Shown: piece by piece, positions 45,537 through 53,800 of the stretch
Layout: each line of letters starts with the position of its first letter
Numbering within the stretch: position 1 is the first letter of the stretch
Assembly (NCBI GenBank): GCA_963767285.1
Contig: CAVYDJ010000004.1
Span: 248,001-312,000, forward strand
Reading direction: 5' to 3'
Source of the DNA: WHSW01 sp963767285
GTDB taxonomy: Bacteria; Actinomycetota; Thermoleophilia; Solirubrobacterales; 70-9
Length of the DNA: 64,000 nt
Notes under the pieces: generated by a model
The model's database searches: none
What the model was told of the DNA's origin: nothing
Seen by the model: the letters and a program-made list of their open reading frames with translations, nothing else
Program-made: the position numbers and the translations under genes

Positions 45537-46457
45537 TTATGTCTGCCGACTGCTCGGCGCTGTGGGTTCCCAGATCGGCTCGGAGGCTATCCCCGCTGGA
45601 GCGTCCACGAGCCGGGGATGAAGGAGGTGAGCGAGCAACTCGATCCCGTCGACCAGTCGCGGGCCGGGGCGGGAGAACGAAGACGCGGCGTCGACCGCGA
45701 CCACTCGCTCCGCGCCGAGCGCCCGTAGCCGATCGCCGTGCTCGCGCGCCTGCGCGGCGGCCTCGTCGGCATAGAGGCCGCACGGCATCACTACGACCAC
45801 GTCCGGCCGGGCCGCGGCGACCGCGTGCCAGTCCACAACCCGCGACTTCGCGCCCGCTTCGCCGACCACGTCCTCGCCGCCGGCCGCAACGATCATCTCC
45901 GGCACCCAATGGCCGCCGATGTAGACCGGGTCGAGCCACTCGAGCGCCGCGACCCGGGGGCGCTCGGCGCCGGCGACGGCCGCGCTGACGGCGGTGAGAC
46001 GGCCACGCAGGTGTTTCAACAGCCGTTCGCCGAGCCGCGGGTTGCCGGTCGCCCAGGCGAGGCGGATCACGTCGCCGAGCACCTCCTCGAGGTTCTCGGG
46101 GTCGAGCGAGATCACCCGCGGGTGGCTCGGCAGGCGATCGGCGACCGCGCGCACGTCGTCGAACGAGACCGCGCAGACCGCGCACAGCGCCTGGGTGACG
46201 ATCAGGTCGGGCTCGAGCGTCGCGAGCGTCGCCTCGTCGAGGCGGTAGAGCGACTCGCCGCGGGCGGTGACCTCGCGCACGCGGGCGTCGATCTCGGCCG
46301 GCGGCAGGCCTTCCTCGATGACGCTCGAGGTCAGCTTCGGCAGCGCGCGCGCCGCCTCCGGCCAATCGCACTCGTGGGTGACGGCGACCACCGAGTCGCC
46401 GATGCCAAGCGCGAACAGGGCCTCGGTGGCCGAGGGGACCAGGCTGGCGATTCTCAC
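45537..46457 (-). CDS. BtuF-like periplasmic-binding-fold protein
   Basis: 306 aa with two Rossmann-like lobes of the cobalamin/siderophore binding class: RIASLVPSATEALFALG at the N-terminus, LEPDLIVTQALCAVCAVSFD near 85-104, ALEWLDPVYIGGHWVPEMI near 176-194 and ARPDVVVVMPCGL near 228-240. The first lobe starts directly, with no signal peptide or lipobox, so the protein may be cytoplasmic, as in some BtuF-like proteins not tied to transport. No BtuCD genes are nearby. GTG start only 18 bases from the divergent phhB ATG; no clear promoter. Confidence 0.82.
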   Translation of the reverse strand: MRIASLVPSATEALFALGIGDSVVAVTHECDWPEAARALPKLTSSVIEEGLPPAEIDARVREVTARGESLYRLDEATLATLEPDLIVTQALCAVCAVSFDDVRAVADRLPSHPRVISLDPENLEEVLGDVIRLAWATGNPRLGERLLKHLRGRLTAVSAAVAGAERPRVAALEWLDPVYIGGHWVPEMIVAAGGEDVVGEAGAKSRVVDWHAVAAARPDVVVVMPCGLYADEAAAQAREHGDRLRALGAERVVAVDAASSFSRPGPRLVDGIELLAHLLHPRLVDAPAGIASEPIWEPTAPSSRQT

Positions 46458-46475
46458 TGTTCTAGTGTGCAGCAC

Positions 46476-46757
46476 ATGGCTGAACTGTTGAACGACGAGG
46501 AGATCGAGGAGCGCCTCGGCGAGCTCGACGGCTGGAGCCGCGAGGGCGACGTGATCACGAAGAAGTTCGACCACGGCGACTTCGTCGGCTCGGTCGAGTT
46601 CGTCCGGCGGCTGACCGCACCCGCGGAGAAGATGGGCCACCACCCCGACCTCGAGATCTCGTGGAGCGAGGTCAAGGTCTCGATCACCAACCACTCGGCC
46701 GGCGGCCTGACCGCGGCCGACTTCGAGCTCGCCGGCAAGATCGACCAGCTCGGCTGA
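46476..46757 (+). CDS. phhB: Pterin-4a-carbinolamine dehydratase
   Basis: 93-aa PCD/DCoH-type protein that dehydrates 4a-hydroxy-tetrahydropterin. The active-site motif EKMGHHPDLEISWSEVKVSI (about residues 51-70), with paired His residues, is intact, followed by NHSAGGLTAADFELA. The ATG has TAGTGT (46463-46468) seven bases upstream. No aromatic amino acid hydroxylase is in the window, so its partner is unknown. Next to a hydrolase gene starting two bases after its stop. Confidence 0.92.
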   Translation: MAELLNDEEIEERLGELDGWSREGDVITKKFDHGDFVGSVEFVRRLTAPAEKMGHHPDLEISWSEVKVSITNHSAGGLTAADFELAGKIDQLG

Positions 46758-46758
46758 C

Positions 46759-47637
46759 GTGGAACGGCAGGACGTCCGCTTCCGGTCCGGGGACGCGGAG
46801 TGCGCCGGCTGGCTCTACCGGCCCGAATCGCCGGACCGCGAGGTCGCCTGCGTCGTCCTCGCCCACGGCTTCGGTGGGGTCAAGGAGGCGCGGCTGGACG
46901 CCTACGCGGAACGCTTCGCGGCCGCCGGGTACGCGGCCCTGGTCTTCGACTACCGCTGTCACGGCGATTCCGGCGGCGAGCCGCGGCTGCTGATCGACAT
47001 CGGCCGCCAGCGCGACGACTGGCGGGCGGCGCTCGCCCACGCCCGCGGTCTCGACGGCGTCGACCCGAGCCGGATCGTCGCGTGGGGGACCTCGTTCTCG
47101 GGCGGGCACGTGGTCGAGCTCGCCGCCGGCCGTGAGCGCCTCGCCGCGGTGATCGCCCAGGGGCCGTTCATGAGCGGGGCCGCGGTGCTGCGGTCGGCCG
47201 GGCCGGCCCACAACCTACGGCTGACCGCGGGCGGACTCCGCGATGTGATCGCCTCCTGGCGCGGCCGCGAACACCCGATCGCGGTCGTCGGCCCGCCCGG
47301 CTCGACGGCCGCGATGACGAGCCCGGACGCCGAGCCGGGGTACCTGAAGCTGTTCCCGCCGGGCTTTGAGTGGCCGAACCGCTTCCTACCGCGCGGCACG
47401 CTGACCCTGCCCGCGCAACGCCCCTACGCGAAGGCGAAGCGCATCACCGCCCCGCTGCTCGTCCAGGTGATGAGCGACGACGTCGTCACGCCGCCGGGGC
47501 CGTCCCGCAAGGCGGCCGCCGCGGCTCCCCGCGGAGAGCTGATCGAGTATCCGGGCGGCCACTTCGACATCTACGTCGGCGAGCCGTTCGAGCGCGCGGT
47601 GACCGACCAGATCGAGTTCCTCCAACGGGTTCTGTAG
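46759..47637 (+). CDS. Alpha/beta hydrolase
   Basis: 292 aa, resembling dienelactone-hydrolase/acyl-peptidase-like serine hydrolases. Oxyanion region VVLAHGFGGVKEAR near residues 32-45, FDYRCHGDSGG near 71-81, nucleophile elbow GTSFSGGHVVE near 112-122, candidate Asp in QVMSDDVVTPP near 241-251 and His in YPGGHFDIYVG near 268-278. No signal peptide. Starts with GTG immediately after phhB, so probably the same transcript. Substrate unknown. Confidence 0.82.
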   Translation: MERQDVRFRSGDAECAGWLYRPESPDREVACVVLAHGFGGVKEARLDAYAERFAAAGYAALVFDYRCHGDSGGEPRLLIDIGRQRDDWRAALAHARGLDGVDPSRIVAWGTSFSGGHVVELAAGRERLAAVIAQGPFMSGAAVLRSAGPAHNLRLTAGGLRDVIASWRGREHPIAVVGPPGSTAAMTSPDAEPGYLKLFPPGFEWPNRFLPRGTLTLPAQRPYAKAKRITAPLLVQVMSDDVVTPPGPSRKAAAAAPRGELIEYPGGHFDIYVGEPFERAVTDQIEFLQRVL

Positions 47638-47643
47638 CGGCCG

Positions 47644-48711
47644 ATGAAGATCGTCCACGTCCTCGGGACCCGGCCGAACCTGGTCAAGATGGCGCCGGTG
47701 ATCGCCGCGGCGCGCGAGCGCTTCGGGGCCGAGTCGTCGGTGGTCGTCCACACCGGCCAGCACTACGACCGGGCGATGTCGGAGATCTTCTTCGAGGAGC
47801 TGGGCGTCCCAGAGCCCGACCACATGCTCGGCGTCGGCTCCGGCAGCCACGGCGAGCAGACGGCGCGGGTGCTCGAGCGGCTCGAGCCGGTGCTGCGCGA
47901 CGAGCGCCCCGACGTCGTCCTCGTCCCCGGCGACGTCAACTCGACGCTCGCCGCGGCGCTCTGCGCATCGAGGCTCGGGATCGGCGTCGGCCACGTCGAG
48001 TCGGGGCTGCGCAGCTTCGACCGGACGATGCCGGAGGAGGTCAACCGGATCGTCACCGACCACCTCTCCGAGCTGCTCTTCCTCCACTCGCCGGAGGCTC
48101 GGGACAACCTGCGCGCGGAGGGCGTCGACGAGGCCGGGTTCCGGTTCGTCGGCAACACCATGATCGACACCCTGGTCGCGCTCGAGGGCCGGATCCGCGA
48201 GCGCGGTGCCGCCCGCGCCGCGGAGCTCGAGCCGGGCTCGTACCTGCTCGTCACGCTGCACCGCCCGGCGCTCGTCGACGGCCCGCTGCTCGTCGACGCG
48301 ATCGCGGCGCTCGAGCGGGTCGCCACCGAGATGCCGGTCGTCTTCCCGGTCCACCCGCGCACGCGGAAGATGATGGGCGAGCGCGGGGCGGAGGCGATCA
48401 CGCTGATGGACCCGGTCGGCTATCTGGACTTCCTCTCGCTGGAGGCCGACGCGGCCGCGGTGTTGACCGACTCCGGCGGGATCCAGGAGGAGACGACCTA
48501 CCTCGGCGTTCCCTGTTTCACCCTGCGCGACAACACCGAGCGCCCGGTGACCGTGCGGGCGGGCACCAACATTCTGCTCGGGCTGGCTCCCGAGCGGATC
48601 GCCGAGATTCCGGGGCTCCTGGCCGCCGCCCCCGCGGATCGGCCGCAACCTCCGGAAAAATGGGACGGGCACGCCGCCGAGCGGGTCGCCGAGGCGCTTG
48701 CGGATAGGTAG
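47644..48711 (+). CDS. wecB: UDP-N-acetylglucosamine 2-epimerase
   Basis: Interconverts UDP-GlcNAc and UDP-ManNAc for surface polysaccharide synthesis. GT-B fold with HVLGTRPNLVKMAPV at residues 4-18, HTGQHYDRAMS near 38-48, GHVESGLRSFDRTMPEEVNR near 117-136, LVTLHRPALVDG near 202, and the nucleotide site LTDSGGIQEETTYLGVPCF near 277-295. 355 aa, complete. Starts six bases after the hydrolase stop. No wecC or glycosyltransferase gene is adjacent. Confidence 0.93.
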   Translation: MKIVHVLGTRPNLVKMAPVIAAARERFGAESSVVVHTGQHYDRAMSEIFFEELGVPEPDHMLGVGSGSHGEQTARVLERLEPVLRDERPDVVLVPGDVNSTLAAALCASRLGIGVGHVESGLRSFDRTMPEEVNRIVTDHLSELLFLHSPEARDNLRAEGVDEAGFRFVGNTMIDTLVALEGRIRERGAARAAELEPGSYLLVTLHRPALVDGPLLVDAIAALERVATEMPVVFPVHPRTRKMMGERGAEAITLMDPVGYLDFLSLEADAAAVLTDSGGIQEETTYLGVPCFTLRDNTERPVTVRAGTNILLGLAPERIAEIPGLLAAAPADRPQPPEKWDGHAAERVAEALADR

Positions 48712-48721
48712 ATTCGCGCCC

Positions 48722-49342
48722 GTGAAACTCCCATCCCTCGTTCCTCGCGACCGCGTCTTCTTCGATCTCTTCAACCGCGCGGGGCAGAACACCGTCCACG
48801 CCGCGAGGCTCCTGAAGCAGATGCTCGAAGGCTGGCCCGACGCGAGCGGCCTCGCCCGCGAGATCCTGCTCGCCGAGCAGGAGGGCGACAAGATCACCCA
48901 CGAGGTCGTGCATCGCGTCAACACGACCTTCGTCACCCCGATCGACGGGGGCGACATCTACGGGCTCGCCACGCAGCTCGACGACATCGTCGACTACATC
49001 GAGGAGACCGCCGACTTCATGGGCCTCTACCGGATCGAGGCACCGATGGAGCAGTCGCTGGCGATGGCCGACGTGCTGGTCAAATCCTGCGAGCAGCTCG
49101 CGGCGGCGCTCGAGCATCTGAGCGGATTCAAGGACCTGGACGGCTACTGGATCGAGATCCACCGCCTCGAGAACGAGGGTGATCGCCTTTACCGGGACGC
49201 GGTCGCCTCGCTGTTCGCGAACGGGATCGACCCGATGTTCGTGATCCGCTGGCGCGACATCTTCCTGCGCCTCGAGCGGGCCGTCGACGCGACCGAGACC
49301 GCGGCGCACATCCTCGAGGGCATCGTCATCAAGAACGCGTGA
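48722..49342 (+). CDS. DUF47 (PhoU-like) accessory protein of Pit phosphate transport
   Basis: 206-aa, almost entirely helical protein of the DUF47 family, related to PhoU. Characteristic pattern: FFDLFNRAGQNTVHAARLLK near residues 11-30, EQEGDKITHEVVHRVNTTFV near 55-74, and DGGDIYGLATQLDDIVDYIE near 78-97, giving the E-x3-D-type acidic clusters that bind metal. The GTG has TAGATT (48710-48715) six bases upstream. It overlaps pit by four bases (GTGA), the usual DUF47-Pit pair. Confidence 0.92.
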   Translation: MKLPSLVPRDRVFFDLFNRAGQNTVHAARLLKQMLEGWPDASGLAREILLAEQEGDKITHEVVHRVNTTFVTPIDGGDIYGLATQLDDIVDYIEETADFMGLYRIEAPMEQSLAMADVLVKSCEQLAAALEHLSGFKDLDGYWIEIHRLENEGDRLYRDAVASLFANGIDPMFVIRWRDIFLRLERAVDATETAAHILEGIVIKNA

Positions 49343-50436
49343 GTGAATCGGACCTGATCCTCGGCATCGTCGTCGCCACGGCGCTCGCCTTCGACTTCAC
49401 CAACGGCTTCCACGACACGGCCAACGTGGTCGCGACCTCGATCTCCACCCGGGCGATGTCGCCGCGGGTGGCGGTGACCTACGCGGCGATCCTCAACTTC
49501 GCCGGCGCGTTCATCTCGCTGGCCGTCGCGGCGACGGTTGCCAAGGATGTCGTCGACGCGGGCGCGATCACCACCACGGTGATCTTCGCCGGGCTGATCG
49601 GCGCGATCGCTTGGAACCTGACCACCTGGTACTTCGGATTGCCGTCCTCGAGCTCGCACGCGCTGATCGGCGGCGTCGTCGGGGCCACCTTTGTCGCCGC
49701 CGGCGCCGACGCGATCTTCGGCGAGGGCATCCTCGGCAAGGTGCTGATTCCCGCCCTGATCGCCCCGGTGCTCGCGTTCGTCGTCGGCGGGATCGGGATC
49801 GTCGCCTGCTACCGGATCCTCGGCCGGCAGCGGCCCGGGCCGGTGACGCGGGGCTTTCGCCTCGGCCAGGTCGTCTCCGGCGGGCTCCTGGCGCTGGCTC
49901 ACGGCACCAACGACGCCCAGAAGACGATGGGCGTGATCACGCTGGCCCTGGTCGCCAACGGCAACCTCTCCTCCGAGGGCTTCGAGGTCCCGACCTGGGT
50001 CGTGGTCTCGGCGGCGTCGGCGATCGCCCTCGGCACGTACACCGGCGGCTGGCGGATCATCAGGACGATGGGGACGCGGATCATCAAGATGGATTCCGCC
50101 CAGGGCTTCTCCGCCCAGGGCGCGGGCGCCGCGGTGATCCTGGCCTCGTCGCATTTCGGGTACCCGCTCTCGACCACGCAGGTGATCGCGGGCGGGGTGA
50201 TGGGCGCCGGTGCGGGCAAGCGGCTATCGGCCGTGCGCTGGGGCGTCGCCGGCGACATCGTCACCGCCTGGCTGCTGACCCTGCCGGCGGCGGCGGCGAT
50301 CGGGGCGCTCACCTACGGGTTCGTCCAGCTCTTCCCGGGTGCCATCGGTCCGCTGCTCGTCTCGGTGGCCGGGATCGTGCTCGCGGCCGTCGCGTTTGCC
50401 CGGCGCCTGCGCCGGATCGAAGCGGTGCCGGTGTGA
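49339..50436 (+). CDS. pit: Inorganic phosphate transporter, Pit family
   Basis: 365-aa membrane protein with about ten hydrophobic segments. Both halves of the PiT signature are present: FDFTNGFHDTANVVATSIST near residues 16-35 and LAHGTNDAQKTMGVITLALV near 188-207, inverted-repeat halves that form the phosphate pore. Co-translated with the upstream DUF47 protein and overlapping the downstream 79-aa membrane protein, so three genes form one coupled unit for low-affinity phosphate uptake. Confidence 0.95.
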   Translation: MSESDLILGIVVATALAFDFTNGFHDTANVVATSISTRAMSPRVAVTYAAILNFAGAFISLAVAATVAKDVVDAGAITTTVIFAGLIGAIAWNLTTWYFGLPSSSSHALIGGVVGATFVAAGADAIFGEGILGKVLIPALIAPVLAFVVGGIGIVACYRILGRQRPGPVTRGFRLGQVVSGGLLALAHGTNDAQKTMGVITLALVANGNLSSEGFEVPTWVVVSAASAIALGTYTGGWRIIRTMGTRIIKMDSAQGFSAQGAGAAVILASSHFGYPLSTTQVIAGGVMGAGAGKRLSAVRWGVAGDIVTAWLLTLPAAAAIGALTYGFVQLFPGAIGPLLVSVAGIVLAAVAFARRLRRIEAVPV

Positions 50437-50672
50437 TCGCGACGATCGTCGACACCACGGCGCTCTGGCAGACGATCGTCGCCGCCTTCGCGGCCGGGGT
50501 CGGAACGACGGTCGTCTTCTCGCTGGCGATCCTCGGCGCAACCAGGTTCTCGGAGGCCACGCGCGATGGTCACGGGCTTCACGCGGCCTTCTTTGGCGCG
50601 CTGACCGTGTTCGGGCTGCTCGCCACGGCCGCGGCGATCGTCTTCGGCGTGATCGTGATGACGACGAAGTGA
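50433..50672 (+). CDS. 79-aa membrane protein of the phosphate operon
   Basis: Two membrane helices (LWQTIVAAFAAGVGTTVVFS and ALTVFGLLATAAAIVFGVIV) joined by a short basic loop (RFSEATRDGHG). GTG overlaps the pit stop, so it is translationally coupled. Family unknown; the position suggests an accessory to Pit. Confidence 0.7.
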   Translation: MIATIVDTTALWQTIVAAFAAGVGTTVVFSLAILGATRFSEATRDGHGLHAAFFGALTVFGLLATAAAIVFGVIVMTTK

Positions 50673-50702
50673 GGCGGAGCGGGCAGGCGTAGCCTGTACG
50701 GC

Positions 50703-51056
50703 GTGCGCACGGTCCGCAACATCGCGATCATCGCCGTCCTGGCGCTGATCGTCGACGTGGCGCCCGGGGGCGGCCACGTGGCCGACGGGCTCCTGGCGCT
50801 GATCTCGCTCACCTTCTTCGCCCTGATCGGCGCCGCCGGCTTCCAGCTGTACCGCCAGTACCGGCTCGAATACGTCGGCCTCACCGACGGCCAGCGCACG
50901 GCCGTCGTCGGTTCCCTGGGCGCGATCGTGCTGATGATCGCCGGGGCGAGCGAGTTGACCGAGACCGGGGCCGGGCTGCTCGTCTGGATCGCGGTGATCG
51001 CCCTGGCCGTGTTCACCCTGATCAAGGTCTGGGGCGACGCGCGCGCGAGCTACTGA
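50703..51056 (+). CDS. Small membrane protein of unknown function
   Basis: 117 aa with three to four membrane segments (NIAIIAVLALIVDVAPGGG, then LLALISLTFFALIGAAGFQL, VVGSLGAIVLMIAGASEL and GLLVWIAVIALAVFTLIKVW). GTG start with TAGCCT (50690-50695) seven bases upstream, so it is probably a separate leaderless transcript from the phosphate operon. Not recognised. Confidence 0.75.
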   Translation: MRTVRNIAIIAVLALIVDVAPGGGHVADGLLALISLTFFALIGAAGFQLYRQYRLEYVGLTDGQRTAVVGSLGAIVLMIAGASELTETGAGLLVWIAVIALAVFTLIKVWGDARASY

Positions 51057-51061
51057 GCTCG

Positions 51062-51091
51062 TTGTAGCCACCGCCGCCGCGGGCATAGGAT
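51062..51091 (+). promoter_or_regulatory. Promoter of the lysyl oxidase gene
   Basis: TTGTAG (51062-51067), an 18-base spacer and TAGGAT (51086-51091), then seven bases to the GTG. Leaderless type, no Shine-Dalgarno. Confidence 0.5.
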
Positions 51092-51098
51092 CGACGAC

Positions 51099-53048
51099 GT
51101 GGCGGGATTCCAGGGACGAGGGCGGCTGGTGGCGATGCTCGCCGCGACCGCCGCCCTGATCGTCGTGGCGCTCATCGCGGCGCCGCTCAACACCGTGTCG
51201 GTCCCTGTCGACGTACACGATGGCTCCCTCGTTCGGACCACATTCGAGTCCGAAGTCGGGGTGGTCCTCGACGAAATCCCGCCCTCGATGCGCGCGCGGG
51301 CCACCGCCGCGCTGCTCGAAGAGCCCGACCGCTTCTGGATCGAGCGCGCTCGCTCGCAGTTGCGCTTGACGACCTACGTTCTGGTCTTCCGCGACGCGTT
51401 CTACGGCGGCACCAGGAAGGCCTTGCCACTGCCGCCCGAGCCGGTGTGGGACGTGCGGCTGATCGGCGGTCCCCGCCGGCACCGGATCGACGGCCATGAC
51501 GTTGTCGGCATCGACTACGCGTTCTCGAGCGTCCTGCTCTCCGGCCCGGACGCGCCGGCGGAATCCGAGCCGCGGCTGGCCCGGCTCGGCGGGACCTGGC
51601 GCGAGCCGTTCGTGCTGCCGGTCGACCCGGAACTGCTCTTCCAGCGGACGGGGTACGCGTGCATGGACGAGGCCCAATACCCGTTCGGGAGCGTCGACAG
51701 CGAGAACGCCGGCGTGTTCTACGACCACACGGCCGTGGTCGAGGAGCGGCTGACGAGGGCGGGCTACCACCGGACGGCGATGCCGGACCAGTCGTGCGTC
51801 GACGCTCTCCGCCGCCACGTCGGCAGGGTCCGGACCCCGGTCCGATACGACCGACTTGCCTGGGATCCGGCGGCCGCCGACCGGGTTCGCGTCGGTGAAA
51901 GCGGGACAGACCACCCGGACCTGGCTGCCTACGAGCCCGAATTCGGGCCGAGCCGTACGAGCTACAGGTACATCCACAGGCGGGGAAGCGGCGGCTGCGA
52001 GGTGGCGGAGAAGTCGGTCGACGGAACCGGGTGGCGGCGGTTGCTGCAGTTCGCCACCGCGGACGAGAACGTCGGTGACCGGGACCTGACGATCGGAGGG
52101 GTCGACTATTTCCTAAGCGGTGAAGCCGATCAGCTCGACCGCCACAATCTCTACGAGTGGAGCGAGTGCCACAAGCACTACCACTTCAAGTACTACGGGG
52201 ACCTCACCTGGAGGGGGAGTGGTTCGATCACCAATGCGAAGAAGGGCTTCTGCCTGCAATCGACGCAGCGGACCGCCAATCGCGAGACCAGTCCGCTCCA
52301 CAACGCTTTCGAAGAGTGCGGCTACCAGGGGGTGTCCGCGGGATGGATCGACAACTACCAGGCCGGTCTCTCCGGTCAGTGGCTGGACACCACCGATCTG
52401 CCGGCCGGACCCGGCACCCGGTCGTTCGAGACGAACCCGCGGGGCTTCCTGTGCGAGGGGCGGTTCGTCGATGCGAAGGGGGCGCCGCTGGAGCCCGCCG
52501 ACCCGGTCGTCTGGGCGCCAACGGGGCTGACCGCCGCGAACGGCGGCTCGGTCGACGCGCCGCTCTGCGAACCGGGCGCGGATTGGGACGCCAACAACAT
52601 CGAATCGGTTGGGGAGACGATCGAGCGCCACGGCCTCGGGCTGATCACCACGCGCTGCACGCGGGGCCAGATCGGGCCGCTTCGCAACTGCGGCTTCGGC
52701 GAGGATCCCGAGGTGGCTCGCTGTGCGCCCGGCAAGCGGACGCGCGCGACCTTCACGATCCCGTCCGGGTCGGCGCCGCAGGTCGTCCGGCTGACGGAGT
52801 TCAGCCACGCGCTCGAGACCGCCATCCCGGCGCGATACGAGGAGTCGTACGTCCCGCTTCGCCCAGGCGTCAGCGATCAGCCGGCGATGCTCGCCAACGT
52901 CGTCGTGGGGCCGGACTCGGCCACGGTCGTCAGGTTCGACTGCCCGGCTCCGCGGACGGGCGGGCGGTACGAGCCGGGAGGCGCCTACGGGATCTACACC
53001 GCGCCGGTGCTCCCGTCCGATCAGCGCGCCGTCGTCAACCGCCGGTGA
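51099..53048 (+). CDS. Exported lysyl oxidase-like copper amine oxidase
   Basis: 649-aa protein with an N-terminal membrane or signal segment (about residues 10-30). A core of about 345-450 matches lysyl oxidase: copper ligands His358, His360 and His362 in ECHKHYH; Lys381 in AKKGFC and Tyr420 in IDNYQAG, aligned with the two residues that form the lysine tyrosylquinone cofactor in animal enzymes; and GQWLDTTDLPAGPG near 426-439. One Cys of the animal DCQWID motif is Gly here. The N-terminal 340 residues and the C-terminal 200 are beta-rich extensions I cannot assign. It probably oxidises protein lysines outside the cell (inference). Tad-like genes follow. Confidence 0.85.
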   Translation: MAGFQGRGRLVAMLAATAALIVVALIAAPLNTVSVPVDVHDGSLVRTTFESEVGVVLDEIPPSMRARATAALLEEPDRFWIERARSQLRLTTYVLVFRDAFYGGTRKALPLPPEPVWDVRLIGGPRRHRIDGHDVVGIDYAFSSVLLSGPDAPAESEPRLARLGGTWREPFVLPVDPELLFQRTGYACMDEAQYPFGSVDSENAGVFYDHTAVVEERLTRAGYHRTAMPDQSCVDALRRHVGRVRTPVRYDRLAWDPAAADRVRVGESGTDHPDLAAYEPEFGPSRTSYRYIHRRGSGGCEVAEKSVDGTGWRRLLQFATADENVGDRDLTIGGVDYFLSGEADQLDRHNLYEWSECHKHYHFKYYGDLTWRGSGSITNAKKGFCLQSTQRTANRETSPLHNAFEECGYQGVSAGWIDNYQAGLSGQWLDTTDLPAGPGTRSFETNPRGFLCEGRFVDAKGAPLEPADPVVWAPTGLTAANGGSVDAPLCEPGADWDANNIESVGETIERHGLGLITTRCTRGQIGPLRNCGFGEDPEVARCAPGKRTRATFTIPSGSAPQVVRLTEFSHALETAIPARYEESYVPLRPGVSDQPAMLANVVVGPDSATVVRFDCPAPRTGGRYEPGGAYGIYTAPVLPSDQRAVVNRR

Positions 53049-53129
53049 GAGCGATCTCTTAACACCCGCGACACCGGTTAGGCACGTTTGCGCGGTCACG
53101 CGCGCGTCGTCCGCACCTACGGTCGGCCC

Positions 53130-53471
53130 ATGCTCAACCCCGGCAACGAGGACGGGCAAGCGGCGGCGGAACTGGTCGCGGTGATCCCCTTATTGCTCGC
53201 CCTGCTCGCGGCGGTGGCGCAGCTCAGCATCGCCGGCTACGCGCTCTGGAGCGCGGGCGACGCCGCCCGAGCCGGTGCCCGCGCCGCCGAGGTGGGCGGG
53301 GACGCGGAGGAAGCGGCGCGCAGCGCGCTGCCCGGGTGGCTCGAGGGCGACGCCGAGATCGACGACGCGGGGCCGGTCGAGGTCACGGTCGGGGCGCCCG
53401 CTCTACTCCCCGGCGTCCCGGCGATCCCGGTCAGCGCCGCGACCGAGCTGAACCCGGAGGGAGGCGGATGA
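53130..53471 (+). CDS. TadE-like pseudopilin
   Basis: 113 aa. A short N-terminus with EDGQAAAELVAVIPLLLALL, then a hydrophobic helix (about residues 16-36), is the TadE pattern with its conserved Glu. The extracellular part is small and acidic. The ATG has TACGGT (53118-53123) six bases upstream. First of three overlapping genes (ATGA, then TGATG). No CpaF, TadB or TadC genes are in the window. Confidence 0.8.
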   Translation: MLNPGNEDGQAAAELVAVIPLLLALLAAVAQLSIAGYALWSAGDAARAGARAAEVGGDAEEAARSALPGWLEGDAEIDDAGPVEVTVGAPALLPGVPAIPVSAATELNPEGGG

Positions 53472-53800
53472 GCGAGCGCGGCCAGGCCTCGCTCGAGCTG
53501 CTGGCGGCGCTCCCCTTCGTCCTGATCGCCGGCGTCCTCTGCCTGCAGCTGCTCGCCGCCGGTTACGCGCTGAGCCTCGCCGACGGTGCCGCCGAGGCGG
53601 GGGCGGTTGCACTTGCCTCTGAGCTGCCGCCCGAGCCCGCCGTCGAAGCCGCGCTGCCGGGCTGGGCCGATGAGCGGGTCGATGTCGAGCGCGACGGCGG
53701 ACGGGTGACGGTCATCCTGCGTCCGCCGTCGCCGCTCGCGCCGGTCGCCCGGGCGCTCGAGGTGAGCTCGTCGGCCTGGATCCGGCAGCCGACCCACTGA
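53468..53800 (+). CDS. Second TadE-like pseudopilin
   Basis: 110 aa, resembling the preceding protein: SERGQASLELLAALPFVLIA, then a membrane helix to about residue 33 (conserved Glu10) and AAGYALSLADGAAEAGAVAL, parallel to the upstream GYALWSAGDAARAGARAA, so the two are probably tandem duplicates. ATG overlaps the previous stop; its stop overlaps the next start. Confidence 0.78.
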   Translation: MSERGQASLELLAALPFVLIAGVLCLQLLAAGYALSLADGAAEAGAVALASELPPEPAVEAALPGWADERVDVERDGGRVTVILRPPSPLAPVARALEVSSSAWIRQPTH

